NCBI GenBank assembly: GCA_021018815.1
Contig: JAITYX010000086.1
Span: forward strand, 1,798,001-1,862,000
Origin: Talinum fruticosum
Taxonomy: Eukaryota > Streptophyta > Magnoliopsida > Caryophyllales > Talinaceae
DNA length: 64,000 bases
Reading direction: 5' to 3'
The notes below the pieces were generated by a model. That model was not told where the DNA came from. It made no database searches and was given only the letters and a program-made list of their open reading frames with translations. This document shows, piece after piece, positions 1 to 11,275 of the stretch. Within the stretch, counting starts at the first letter, position 1. Every line of letters begins with the position of its first letter. The position numbers were made by a program, and so were the translations under genes.

Positions 1-780
1 AAGGAGACCCTCTTTCTCCTTATCTCTTTGTCATATGCATTAAATGTCTCAATCATATGAATCGGGAAGCTATTATGAAAGGTTTGTGGAAACCTATTTC
101 TATAAGTCGAGGAGTCCCTTACTCTCTAATCTCTTCTTTGTGGATGACCTTATTCTATTTGGGGAAGTTTTGGTTCGATAAGCGAAGACAATAAGCAAAC
201 ATAATTAGGGAGTGCTTAGACAGATTTTGTGCTACTTCTAGACAAAACCTCTATCTACAAAAGTCAATGGTCTTTTTCTCTAAATCACTAAATTTGATTT
301 ACAAAAGTAGATCATTGAGGAATTGGGCATTCCTGTTACCCAGTACCTTGGGAAATATTTAGGCTTGCAAATGATTAACGACAAAGTTACGAAACAAACC
401 TTCCGTGAAATCTCCGAGAGAGTTGACAAGTGACAGGCTGGATAGAAATCCCACACTCTATTTACCGCAAGATGCGCTACGTTAATTCAATCCACGGTTG
501 CTGCTATTCCATCCTATGTTATGCAAACATCTAAAGCTGCCTTGTTGCATTTCTAATGAGATTGATAAGAAATCTCGTCATTTTCCTTGGGGAGGGTTAG
601 AATAGACCAAACGGCTTCAAAACATATCATGGGGCCATATCAAAACAAGTTGGTGGCCTAGGCTTTCGTTCTATGAGGGAGACTTACACCGCTTTTCTCA
701 CCAAGCTTAGTTGGAGATTGTTGGTTGAGAAGAATAAGCTCTGGTCTCAAGTTTTATAAGCCAAGTACTGTAAAATTACA
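1..780 (+). pseudogene. LINE reverse transcriptase remnant
   Basis: Conceptual translation gives the plant-LINE landmarks in the right order: GDPLSPYLFV at about 5-35, the catalytic-type block FFVDDLILFGE at 134-166 (FVDD in place of the commoner FADD), a cysteine- and phenylalanine-rich helix with QKSMVFFSKS near 260-290, a YLGKYLGLQM block near 345-375, and GGLGFRSMRETYTAFLTKLSWR near 655-715. Several frameshifts and in-frame stops separate them. The order and spacing match plant L1 RT. The activity would have been target-primed reverse transcription in the nucleus, but this copy cannot encode it. Confidence 0.85.
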
Positions 781-1199
781 AACACATGGAGGGGTATTCT
801 TGAAAATACAAAACACTTCAAACAAGAAATCAAGGTGGAAATTAGTAACTAGAGAAAAACTCTTCCCTGGTACCACAACTAGGTAGATTTTGTGCCTTTA
901 TGCCAACGGGTTACCCAAGTAAATCCTGCTCATATTCAAGATAACACTATGGAGGAATTATGAGATCTTAATGAAGGATGAAAGTGGACTCTCTTTGTGG
1001 ATCTATCCCCAGAGCAAACTCTAAAGAAGATAGTAGCCTTTGAACTAGCCCTTGGTGATGAAAACCAAGATTAGTTAGTCTAGGATAGAGGTTATTAAAA
1101 TGGTTTCTCATTAAAATCAACCATAGAAAGAATTGATATTCATGAAGAAATTGATCCAATGTGGAATTTTTCTTTGGCGAACTCCTATACCTCAAAGAA

Positions 1200-2190
1200 T
1201 GCATTTTTTCCTTTAGCTAATGGGTCGTGATCAGTTGATGACTAATTCTAACAAATCCATCGGAGGACTTACTGATGACCTTACTTGCAAAGGGTGTCAA
1301 AATGGTGAACAAGATTTCATCCAGTTATTGTGAGACTGCAAATTTTCCAAAGAGGCATGGACCAAATTTATCCCCATCATGAAGCAATCTATCTTATTCT
1401 CTTTGCCCTTCAGATCTTAGATAATGTCGAACTTCAATGTGGCGCTTCCAATAGATGCAAACTGGCCTATAGTATTTGCTACAACTGTGTGGTTGCTGCA
1501 GAAGTAGAGAAACAACAGGTGCTTCAATAACCCTGAATTTTATCAATACCACCCATGGTCTTTTATCTCTACTAGGATAGATGAAATCATCAAGGCCTTT
1601 AAAGAACCAACTCAAGTAGAAAAAGCAGTAGCTTATTATAAGAAGTAAGAAGTCTTGATTAATTAGGAAGTGTCTGATGAAGGATGCATCAAATTAAATG
1701 TTGATGGTGCTTTGAAAGGCAACCCAGGGCTAGCTGGTGAAGGAGAAGACTTCAGAGGCCACCTTGGCAATTTGGTAAAAAGCTTCATGGGAAATTTGGT
1801 AAAAAGCTTCATGTGCAATTTGGGGAACTGCTCTTCTGTGAGAGCAGGACTTATTCCTCTCCTAAAAGGCCTTTATATTGCTTGGGACGCTAGGTTTCAA
1901 AGCTTGAAGCCCATATGGATTCTAAGATAACAACGTAAAAACTTCAGCAACCTTGCCCTCGGAACCAACCCCTCTACTTCATCATCAAAGAATCTTTATA
2001 GCTGGTTTATAATCAAGATTAGGAGGTCAAGGTTTCCCATTACTATTGTGAAGCAAATCGCGCGGCTGATTTTTTTCCTAATTTGGGCATCACTCAACTC
2101 TCTCTTCTTGTAATTTTGAGGAACCCCCTATTCTGCTTTTTCTATGTTATTCAAAGATGTTTTTGGTGTTTCTTGGCGCTGTTATATTTG
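1200..2190 (+). pseudogene. LINE C-terminal zinc-binding region and RNase H remnant
   Basis: Downstream of RT, about 1210-1370 reads as the 'C-x-x-C...H' segment typical of plant LINE C-termini (DLTCKGCQNGEQDFIQLL). From 1670 an 86-codon open stretch begins with KLNVDGALKGNPGLAG, the first beta strand and catalytic-Asp region of plant LINE RNase H. The rest of the domain is in another frame up to about 2130. Inside it, a short segment near 1770-1810 is duplicated (the GNLVKSFM motif appears twice), which is probably a slippage duplication. RNase H would remove the RNA template strand during integration. Non-functional here. Confidence 0.75.
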
Positions 2191-2241
2191 TAATGAATAA
2201 ATTTATTTAGGGGCTTTTGCCACTTTTATTAACCAAAAAAA

Positions 2242-2853
2242 TATATCCTAATAACTTATCACAAACTCTCACAAAATGTAGATACACTTTGTCATATGAT
2301 ATTTTAAAACTAAAATAGCATGATATTCTTCTTTCAGTGGAATTAAAATCATTTATTGTGAAGAAGCAGGGAATCAATTTAGATATATCCACCTACATTT
2401 GCGTATTTATTATATTTGCTATCTTTGATTGACAATGACATGGTATATTTTATTTTTTATGATACATATATCGAAATAAAAGAGTTGGAGACGTATTTGA
2501 GCTAAGTTTTTGATGAAAGCTTATATGTTCATTGTGCAAGCTCCTAGAAATCAACGTGAATAGATAAAGATCTAATTCATATGTCATGTCATGTGGAAGG
2601 AAGAATGCTACCTTATCAATGAATCAAATAAAATAATGAAAATGGTTTGCATCCTAAAGAGTCATGTTATTGGTTTTTAAATATGCTAAACACTAAACAA
2701 GGTTTTCATTAAGTGAATAATTTAGAATAATAATTTCAATAATGTCCGGAATTCAATTTAGTTCTCTTCAGATTGTTTTAGATGAGTATTTAAATGATGA
2801 ATGATTTATATTATTATCAACACATTATTAAGTTAGATTTTAAATTCGACACC
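2242..2853. other. AT-rich intergenic sequence
   Basis: This stretch lies between the LINE tail and the CACTA element. It is AT-rich with no reading frame, motif or repeat that I can name. It probably represents older, eroded sequence. Confidence 0.5.
2851..2853. repeat. CACTA target-site duplication, left copy (ACC)
   Basis: Three bases ACC directly precede the CACTA terminus and are repeated at 5058-5060. Three-base duplications are the rule for CACTA transposases. Confidence 0.8.
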
Positions 2854-5057
2854 CACTACTACGAGATATGATTTTTTATTACAGTCGATGTACGACAATT
2901 AAAAGAAAAAATGTCATGAAAAATAAGGCGGTGGCATTTTTGTAAATAAGTGATCTTTTGTTACACCTATGACTACGGTTATTTCATTGAACTGTAGTCA
3001 TAGTTCAAGCCATCAACTTATGACTACGGTTCCGTAAAAGAACTGTAGTCATAGGTGCTCTTTTATAACGGTTCTTCAATTAAGCGGTAATGAAATGTAT
3101 GTCTAGATAGCTAAATGCGAGAAGCTGCTACTTGCTGCTGGCCACGCCCGGTTTCACTATCTGCTCTCTACTCTATCTCTTACTCTCCCTCTCCAGTTGC
3201 TCTCGTCTACTACCTTAGATCTAAATTGGCTCGCTGTCATCCTTGTCGCCGGTAGGCTCTCCTTGCCGTTGTAGCTCTCGTTGCCATCGTCGAGGTGTCG
3301 TTGACCCTACTCTTGTTCTCGTCTCTCACCTGTCGTTGTGGTTGATTCTCCCTCTTGTCTCTCGCTCACTCTCGCCGTTATCGTCGTTCTTTCAATATGA
3401 ATCTTTCTCCTCTCTTATTTTTCACTTTAAGTTATTTGCAAAAGTGGGTAGTTGAATGTTGAATGTATTTGCGGTACTTATTTGAACGTGAGAATATGGG
3501 TAATGTTTGAGATTGTTGAAATGTTGAATTGAGAATGTAGGTAACATTTGTTTAATTTGTTAAGTTGGAAATTCATGAAATGTGTGAGATTTCGTGAAAT
3601 AGGTTTAGGAGTTTAGGATTTAATTAATATAAGGAAATAAAATGATAGTTAAGATGGTAAATTGAAAGATTGTATCCAAATTTGTTTAGGATTTAAAGGA
3701 ATATAAATATTTTTGGATATAGAGTCATCCACAAAAATTTGTCATAAAGATAAATTTATATCCATATTTTTTTATTTTGATGAGGTGATGTTGGGGTGCT
3801 CATTTATCCAGTTATCGAAATTTGTATCCAAATTTGGTTAGACTTTAGAGAAATAGAATGATTTATGGTTGACGGTTTGGGAAATGGAAATATTTGTAGT
3901 TTAGGGTTTAAGGATCAAAAGGGAGAAAATTTAATAGGAATTTTAAATAATTGGAAAGTTTTTTGGATATAGGGCTATCTCCAAAACTTGTCAAAAAGAT
4001 AAATTTGTTATCAAATTTATTTACTTGATGAGGTGATGTTGTGGTGGACTAATTTATTCAATTATCTAAATTTTTTGTTTCATTTTTGGTTGCAAGTTTG
4101 TTGTATTATACATCATCGTAAACTAGAGTACATGATTTTTTAAAGTTTACGTAATGCATATAACAATAATTAATATCAATAAAATGTTGAGGTCATCATT
4201 TAGCTTGCTTTAATGACCCAAAGAGATAACAAGAACCAGAGTTCCCATGAGCCTTGTTGTCTTTAACAATGAGGTGAGTTCACAAGGTAAAACATGGAGT
4301 GTACATGCAACGTGAGTCGGTCCACGAAGAATGGGAAGAGGGGTAGAGGGTTCATTGGAGAAAAAGGTGATAAAAAAAAGGTAATTATTGCTAGTTTTGT
4401 CATTGTTTATCACCTAAACACTTTCCTGTAAAAAGATTATTGTTTGATGAGCTTCAAAAGGACTAAGATGTCCACTGAAAGGGTAGAAAGCTTTTCGGTT
4501 GAGAAGCGGGAGCTGAGATTATCAACCAATGTTTTGTCATTATTACTTGTTTTGTCAATAAGTAATTATTACTACTTTTGTCATTGAGATTAGCTTTTTC
4601 AATTGGAATTTCCTAGTTGAAATTGTATAAGGGAGTACGAAAAAAATTTACGAGAAAAAATTTCGGACCTATTACTGCGGTTCTTAAGGAAGAACCGCAG
4701 TAATAGTTATGAATATAACCTATAACTATGGTTTTTATTTAAAAACCGTAGCAATAGTCTTGGCCTAAAATTTTGGCCAGAAGAGGGGATTAGGGTCAAG
4801 ACCTATTACTATAGTTTTTAACTAAGAATCGCAGTAATGGGTGAGCCTATTACTACGGTTCTTTTGACAGAACTATTGTAATAGGTAGTATATGACTACG
4901 GTTGTTCAAATGAACCGTAGTAGTACGTCTTCTTTTACTACAATTTTCAAGTATAGTAAAAGATGTCAATCTATAATTACGGTCACATGCACGACGCCAT
5001 GTAACCGTAGTTAAATGTCTTTCGAAACCATAGTTAAAAGTGGTTCCTGTAGTAGTG
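2854..5057. mobile_element. Non-autonomous CACTA (En/Spm-type) DNA transposon
   Basis: The left end reads CACTACTACGAGA from 2854. The right end is the inverse, finishing ...TCCTGTAGTAGTG at 5057, so the termini are CACTA-type inverted repeats. The flanking 3-bp target duplication is ACC on both sides (2851-2853 and 5058-5060), as expected for CACTA elements. Both ends carry many short subterminal repeats in both orientations built on a CTACGGTTC / GAACCGTAG core (about 2960-3080 and 4670-5040), the usual transposase-binding arrangement of this superfamily. No transposase coding sequence is present. The CT-rich block at 3120-3460 followed by AT-rich DNA resembles the untranslated first exon and first intron of CACTA genes, suggesting an internal deletion derivative. 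Confidence 0.85.
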
Positions 5058-5060
5058 ACC
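5058..5060. repeat. CACTA target-site duplication, right copy (ACC)
   Basis: This is the second copy of ACC, directly after the TAGTG terminus at 5057. It pairs with 2851-2853. Confidence 0.8.
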
Positions 5061-5393
5061 CCATGTAAATGCACATGCACAAACTAATTTGCGTAATAGA
5101 ATAGTATCATATGGATACAATTCTATCTTGATTTTTACATTTATCCATTTTTCATATTAAAAAATTAAAATAAATTTGATTAATGGTTTTTGTAATACTT
5201 GCAACAATTGTTTGTTTTGATTAAATTGATCTACGATGAGATATAACTAATGTATTTCAGATTGATAAGAAGGGATCAAAATTGCATATGCCTAATACGT
5301 TTACATTCAATCTAAAGTAAAATAAATGCAATATAAAATAAGTAATATGTAATTTACTGATTTTTATCCTAAATGTAGCCCCTCTTCTTTATC
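5061..5393. other. AT-rich spacer
   Basis: The sequence between the CACTA element and the MITE-like element shows no coding frame or recognisable repeat. Confidence 0.4.
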
Positions 5394-5396
5394 TAA

Positions 5397-6278
5397 GGGG
5401 CTATTCATTTTGAGGTTTATAACAATTTATACAACTACCACTCATAACAACTTAAAATAATTAGACACTAACTATAGCATCTCATAATAACTCATATCAA
5501 TTCATAACATCTCATAAACGCTCTAACAATAATAACAATTATAACCGCTATGAACGCTAATCATAAACTCATATTATTATTATTATTATCATTATTATTA
5601 TTATTGTTGTTGTTGTTGTTATTATTATTTATCGCCATCGTTCATAGTTATTGTTATTGCCGTGGTAATTGTATATTGGTAAAAAAAGTTACACAAATAT
5701 TTTTTCATCAAATGGACCATTACTATAATTATATGCAAATTGTTACATAAACAGTGCTTCGATACCATGTATCTAAAGAGGGATAGATTTTTTTTTGGTA
5801 CAGTTATTGATTTCGGGATAGATATTGTTTTTTTATTTTTTATTTTTTATTTTTTGGAAAGAAGGGATGCATATTGTTGGTTTTTTTTGTTAAAATTTAT
5901 TTTGGGTTTCTTTTTGTTAAAGTTTGTAATTTGTATTTTATAAAAAATTTTTAGGATAGGTATTACTAGGAGCTATCCCCCCCAAAAAAAACTTTCACGT
6001 AAAAATAAAATATGATTAGCAACAAAATAGATGAATTTCTAATTAAATAAAAATTAAATCAATTAGCAAAAAAATATGTTTTCAAATATTCATTATTTTG
6101 ATTACGCATTGAATAATATCACCAGCAGTACCTAAACAACTCGTGATAGCTTGGAAAGCTAACAAATAATTGGAATAACTCATAACGAGCTATAAAAATT
6201 AAGTATAACTGCTCATAACAGACTCCTAACAGCTAACAACTAATCATAATAATTATAACATCCAAAAGAAATTGACCC
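5397..6278. mobile_element. PIF/Harbinger-like MITE carrying a trinucleotide microsatellite
   Basis: The left end begins GGGGCTATTCATTTTGAGG. The inverse of the right end begins GGGTCAATTTCTTTTGGATG. These form imperfect inverted repeats that both continue into a TTATAAC-like segment. TAA flanks both sides (5394-5396 and 6279-6281), fitting the 3-bp TAA/TTA duplication of PIF/Harbinger elements. Both arms are rich in a CTCATAACA-type short repeat (5430-5545 and 6120-6260). The centre holds (ATT)n/(GTT)n and poly-T runs and no transposase. The terminal match is imperfect, so the boundaries are an inference. Confidence 0.5.
5567..5632. repeat. (ATT)n / (GTT)n microsatellite
   Basis: A compound trinucleotide run switches from ATT to GTT and back to ATT. 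It translates as poly-Leu in one frame, which is not a gene. Confidence 0.9.
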
Positions 6279-6281
6279 TAA

Positions 6282-6639
6282 ATTGGCTAAGAGAAAATGT
6301 TGGTTAACGAGAAGAATGCTAAACATGTGCTGCCATCTTATAACACCATATGACACTACTCGTTTAGAACCAACATAGGTTTAAAGATATAGGTTTTGGA
6401 AGCCTTATTACTAGTAAATAGTATTTTCTAACTTGTTTCTTTTCTAAATTTGTAAACGAGACCAAATTGTAAGTTATTCGGTATAATTTTTTTATGAAAG
6501 CATTATTTCAATCCCATTATTCTATATAGATGTTATTTTTGTCTTCATTTCAGTTAATTCTGTTTTAATGGCATGTTATAAAATTTTAAAAATTATTAAT
6601 ACTATACTACATCCTTTAATTCCAAACTAGAATTATCAA
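6282..6639. other. AT-rich spacer
   Basis: I see no coding frame, terminal repeat or RNA-like structure in this stretch. Confidence 0.4.
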
Positions 6640-6890
6640 GTGAGTGTTGCCCTAGTGGCAAGCACTCCGCACTTCTGCACTTCCATTCTCTTCACCGGAT
6701 TTCAAACCTTGGTGGAGGCAATTTTCCTACAAGTTGTGCAAATGAGTTGCAATGAGTTGTAATGACTTGTGAAGTTGCACCTCAAGCTTCAGCTTGGTAT
6801 CCCAATCCCCTGGACCTTCAAGCCTAACTGAGATTACCTTTGAGATGATAGTCCAATTAGGTAGCACACATTTATTATTGTAAAAGAAAT
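6640..6890 (+). mobile_element. tRNA-derived SINE-like element
   Basis: A GC-richer island in AT-rich DNA begins with GTTGCCCTAGTGGCAAGCAC, which resembles an A box. About 45 bp later comes CCGGATTTCAAACC, close to a B box (consensus GGTTCGAATCC), with the spacing of a pol III internal promoter. The wording closely follows plant tRNA-derived SINEs, with an unrelated body following. I could not find clean flanking duplications, so the ends are approximate. A degraded tRNA gene is the alternative, but the fragment does not fold into a cloverleaf beyond the two boxes. Confidence 0.5.
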
Positions 6891-7086
6891 TTCAAGATAT
6901 AACTAAAACTTAATTTCATATTGATCTATATTTAATACAAAAGTAGTCAATTCAGTTATATAAAAACGATTGATATAATAATATCTTGACTTACGTAAGA
7001 GAACGAACTGGTTCAGAAATTTTTGTTTTAATACTTCACTTAATTATTATTTCGCCCTATGTAAGTTGAACAGCTTAATTGTAAAC

Positions 7087-7091
7087 ACAAA
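7087..7091. repeat. Element C target-site duplication, left copy (ACAAA)
   Basis: ACAAA directly abuts the outer end of the 3' LTR (which reads ...ATACATCA on the minus strand) and is repeated at 36836-36840. Confidence 0.8.
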
Positions 7092-8316
7092 TGATGTATC
7101 TAAGTCTTAGCACAACAAACCCCTATGGGTCAACAAGTAATTACACTACAAATTGTAGAGGAAACTAGTGAAAAGAAGTTGTAAATTTAGGGGGCAACCA
7201 TAAAAGGCATAAAGATAATTTTGGCTTGTTTAGAAGGGACTAAGAGTCCAACTTCGAAATCAAGCAAGGGCAACAAAGAAGATAGTCTAGGAGAGAATCT
7301 AATAGGGGATTTTTATGACCTAGGAGATCACCACTTGGTTGCCAAAATAAGTTACAAGCAACTAGAAAATTTGAATAATATAAAGTTCAAATCACTCAAA
7401 TTATCCGAGGCAATGAGATTAAAACTAATAAGGTAGGAAGGCTTTATGTAGGGGCATTTTCCCACGCAAAATACCTTTCCTTATCATTAAAAAAGGTTAA
7501 AACTAATCTTAATTAATTAATACTAATTATACTGATTAGTCGGATGAGCAACAAAAACGTAAACCGCAAAAAGTATCCGACTAGGTTTGTTATCTTTGAG
7601 AACTCTTCTTTTGCTCCTGCTATGATGTGTCTATTGAAAAGATTGATGATGATTGACACTATCATCGGAAGACATCCTATTAGATCATTCTAAAAGTAGC
7701 CTACAACCTAAGAGCTAGGTTGCAGGATAGCTAATTCTTAGGACTTAGAAATGTAGGTGACTAGGAAAATCTTCACAACTGAGTTCCTCTTCTTCTAAGT
7801 CCTGATTGTAGTTTCCCTTTACTTTGCTAAGACTCTTTATTCACCAAACTAAATCGTTAATCATTAATGTAAAAGATCTTAATTTTGTGGCTAACTAGGT
7901 CAGCCGATTTTGGGCAAACTTTCTCTAAACCTCGTAGGTAGTTATAACGAATGGTGGTACCTTTCTAGCGACTGATAAATAACATAAAAATTGTCTCAAA
8001 TTATTATAGACTTTAAATGTTCACAAACAAAAATTGAATGTTTCAGAATGGCTAAAATGGAGATCACTCGAAACCGAGTATGCAAGATTCCGAGTGCTGA
8101 TGCAGTTGATGAAGCTTGGGTAATTGATTCCTCCTTTGCATTGCTCCAATCCTAATAGCTCTGGAACATAACTCTTATTCACCTCCTTGATCTCGCATGG
8201 CCAAACTCTTGGCTGGTAACTTAGATTGATCACCTTTTCTTGGGTCCGAGGACTTAGATAAGCTATGCTCTACGAAATATGGGTCGGTAGTTTGAGATGA
8301 TGGAATATTTCCATCA
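7092..8316 (-). repeat. Element C 3' LTR
   Basis: On the minus strand the LTR starts TGATGGAAATATTCCATC at 8316 and ends ATACATCA at 7092 (1225 bp, TG...CA). It is a direct copy of 35567-36835: long blocks match along the whole length, for example the AACTAGGTCAGCCGATTTTG-type block near 7890 and its counterpart near 36412. Small ORFs inside it are not genes. Confidence 0.88.
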
Positions 8317-9512
8317 TTCCCCCTTCTTGAAAAGAGTTTGTCCTCAAACTTGGCAAATCCTCCTCTCCATGGAAATAAGGTTTTAAATAAACTACATTGA
8401 ATGTGCTCGAAGCTCCATACTCTCCAGGGAAGTCGACTTTATAGGGATTAGGTCCTACTTGCTCCAACACTTTGAAGGGTCCATCCGACCTTGACAACAA
8501 CTTGGATTTTCTTTTGGAAGGAAACCTATCCTTTCTCATGTGAATCCACACAAGGTCTCTGTGTTGGAAACGTGCTTCTTTTCGATGCCCATCAGCATAA
8601 GCCTTGGTTGCAACATTGGATTTTTCGATCCTCTCCTTCACTTTGTTGTGGATGTCTTTGATCCTTTTGGCTCGCTGCTCTCCTTCCGAGCTGTACTTGG
8701 TAGGTTTAGAAATAGGAACCAACTCAAGTGGGGTGAGAGGGTTATGTTCATAGATTACCCGAAAAGGTGAGAAGCTAGTGGTTTTACTTAGGCTCCTGTT
8801 GTAGGCAAATTCAACATGAGGTAACAGTTCATCCCACTCCATGATATTCTTGTTGATAAGGATTCCGAGTAAGGTACCCAATGTTTTGTTTGTAACCTCT
8901 GTTTGACCACCACTCTGGGGATGGAAGGTGGTGTTGAACTTGAGAGTAGTTCCCATTTTTCTACACAAAGTAATCCGAAGTGACCGAGAAATGTGGAATC
9001 TCTGTTAGAGACCATACTTCGAATATCATGGAATCCGACACCTTTTCTAAAATACAAATTGGCCACCTTTGAAGCATCATATGTAGTGTGACAAGGTATG
9101 AAATAGGCCATCTTCGAAAACTTATCAACTACTACAATCACAGAGTCTTTGGACCTCTCGTGTTCAGTGGCACCTATGATGAAGTCGAGGCTAACATTCT
9201 CCCAAGGGCCTTTGGGACTGGCAATGGTGTGTACAGGCCTTGGGGTAGTGCATGGATCTTGGCCAGCTGACAAGTAGCACATCTTTTGATAAAGTGCTCC
9301 ACATCTTTGGCCATCTTGGGCCAAAAATAGTACTCCTTGAGCATGACTGTAGTCTTTTGCACTCCAAAATGTCCAACCGAGTGCTCCTCCATGTAGCTTC
9401 TTGATCGGTAATTCACTACAACCTCCTTTAGGAACACACAACCTTGTTCCTTTAAACAGATATCCTCTCTCCAAATTGAACTTGCCATAGGGATTCTTAC
9501 AACACTTCTCAA
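8275..9512 (-). pseudogene. Element C integrase (zinc finger, DDE core, C-terminal domain)
   Basis: The H-H-C-C zinc finger is readable at about 9400-9270 (EEHSVGHFGVQKT ... CATCQLAK). The core follows with LDFIIG and VVVDKF around 9190-9120, SNRD with the second Asp near 9000, and HPQSGGQTEVTNKTL carrying the catalytic Glu near 8915-8875. The C-terminal domain (GPFKVLEQVGPNPYKVDFP, then NVVYLKPY) ends at FQEGG and continues 14 codons into the 3' LTR. No chromodomain of the Tekay type follows. A frameshift near 8970-9000 splits the core. Integrase joins the cDNA to nuclear DNA. This copy is broken. Confidence 0.88.
8317..8330 (-). other. Element C polypurine tract
   Basis: On the minus strand an AAGAAGGGGGAA tract lies directly against the TG of the 3' LTR. 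This is the standard primer site for plus-strand DNA synthesis. It is also translated, encoding the FQEGG end of the integrase. Confidence 0.8.
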
Positions 9513-9639
9513 ATATTTCTTTCAAGTCAGCATCATCAGCATACCGACTCTTGATCAACTCAAAACCAATAGCTCTAGAATTAAGAACAAATAGTAACAA
9601 GTACCTCTAGGACGGGGCTTCGAGCACCTTTGTTGAGGT

Positions 9640-10740
9640 GTCCATCTTTATGCTTGATCTTGAAGTGGTAAGAGTGCAAATACTCGACCCACTTAGCATG
9701 CCTAAGATTGAGTTTATGCTATCCTTGTATGTACTTTAGGGCTTCATGGTTTGAGTGTAAGATGAACTCAAAACCAATGAGGTAGTCTCTCCGAGTGTTG
9801 AACGGCTCTAACGATGGCGTACAACTCTTTGTCATAGGTGGAACACTTCATCCTTGTGTCATTTAACTTCTCATTGAAGTAGGAAATTGGTTTGCCCTCT
9901 TGGGTTAGCACAACTCCAATGCCAACATCGTATGCATCACATTCCTCTTCAAATAGCTTTGAAAAATCAAGGCAAGCACGAGTGCAAAAGTCAACTTCTT
10001 CTTAATCTCCTCAAAAGCTTTCGAGCTGCCTCGTTCCACTAGAACTTCTATTCCTTAATCACCTTAGTCATGGGTGCCACGACTATGCTGAAATCTCTAA
10101 CAAGCCTTTACGTAAATGAAGTTAATCCATGAAAGATCTTTACTTGTGAGATAGTAGTAGGAACTAGCCACTCCTGGATAGCTCGATCTTCTCATTATCA
10201 ACTTGCATACCTTGCTTAGATAAGACAAAACAAGAAAAAAACACACATGTAAAGTGAAAAATTAGCACTTTTCCAAGTTGTCATGGAGTTTTTCCTGAGA
10301 TAGAATATGTAGAACTGCTTTGAGGTGGGTGACATGCTCCTCGACAGCTTCGCTATAGACTCAGGATGTCATCAAAGTAAACAACCACACACTTTTGTAT
10401 GAGTGGTTTCAACACTTGGTTCATCAACCTCATGAATGTACCAGAGCATTGGAAAGGCCAAAGGGCAACATAAGCCACTCGTATAAGCCAGCCTTAGTCT
10501 TAAAAGTTGTCTTCCATTTATCTCCTTTGTAGATTCCGATCCGGTAGTAGCCACTTGTGAGGTCCACCTTCGAGAAAACTAAGGACCCATACAACTCATC
10601 AAGTAGGTCTTCCAATCTGGGAATAGGAAATTGGTACTTCATGGTGATTTTGTTAATGGCTCTGCTGTCGGCACAGATCCTCTCGGTGCCATCTTTCTTA
10701 GGAACAAGTAATGCCGGCACTCGCACAGGGACTTAGACTT
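9640..10740 (-). pseudogene. Element C reverse transcriptase and RNase H
   Basis: An open stretch at 10726-10430 reads [18 protein letters not shown], then [13 protein letters not shown] and [15 protein letters not shown], the fingers/palm blocks of gypsy RT. The YVDD box follows in other frames near 10370. RNase H is recognisable at about 9990-9640 from CDAYDVGIGVVLTQEGKPISYF and a later LHSDHEALK-like block. Stops and frameshifts break it repeatedly. These two activities copy the element RNA into DNA and remove the RNA strand. Confidence 0.85.
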
Positions 10741-11062
10741 TTCCCGATCATTCACTTAGCTAACAAATCATCAACTTGCCTCTCGGACTTCTGTTGTATC
10801 TTTAGGGTTCATTCTGTAAGTTGGTTTATTAGGTAAGAGGGCATCTAGGTAAAGGTTAATCATGCATTGAATTGTCCTTTTGGGGTAGGCCTCGGTGCGA
10901 TTTCCGAGGTAAAGACTTGGGAAACTCTTGTATTGGCGGGGCTAGTAATGGATAGGTAACATAAATAGGTGGGGTAGCTTCCTGTCCCAACAAAAGCCAT
11001 AATCTAAGTGACTCAAACTCATGCTAATTTGATTTTAGCAAATCATTAAGTAGGACGAAAAC

Positions 11063-11275
11063 CTATGGGTTTTCTTTAGGTTTTTGAATTTGGGAGGGTT
11101 TAAGAGGGGTGAAGGTGATTTTGTTTTTATCCTTTACAAAGGTGTAGGTATTCAACCTACAATCATGCATAACATGCCTATCATATAACCAAGGTCTCCC
11201 TAACCACAAATGACAAGCATCTATAGGGATCACATCACCACCAAATCTCATCTCTATATAACTTGCCAAGCACAT
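11063..11275 (-). pseudogene. Element C protease, C-terminal part only
   Basis: An open stretch on the minus strand carries VIPIDACHLWLGRPWLYDR followed by NTYTFVKD, the C-terminal half of chromovirus-type aspartic protease. The N-terminal half with the catalytic D-S/T-G is absent. The sequence stops at 11275 where Tat LTR sequence begins. Together with the loss of late gag this marks a deletion at the junction. Confidence 0.8.

Larger units (their letters stand above)
1..2241 (+). mobile_element. LINE (non-LTR retrotransposon), 5'-truncated by the window edge
   Basis: The window opens inside the reverse transcriptase of a plant L1-like LINE and follows it to its 3' end. In order I read RT motifs, the thumb/connection part, a CCHC-like zinc-finger remnant near 1290-1370, an RNase H domain (about 1670-2130) and a short A-run at 2235-2241 that looks like the poly(A) tail. 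Frame changes and stops are frequent, so it is a dead copy. Plant L1 elements with a C-terminal RNase H are a known group. The 5' part (ORF1, endonuclease, RT start) lies outside the window. No target duplication can be checked. Confidence 0.85.

Noticed and set aside
6640..6720. Possible tRNA gene
   Set aside because: A- and B-box-like words are present but no cloverleaf can be drawn. A SINE head fits better.
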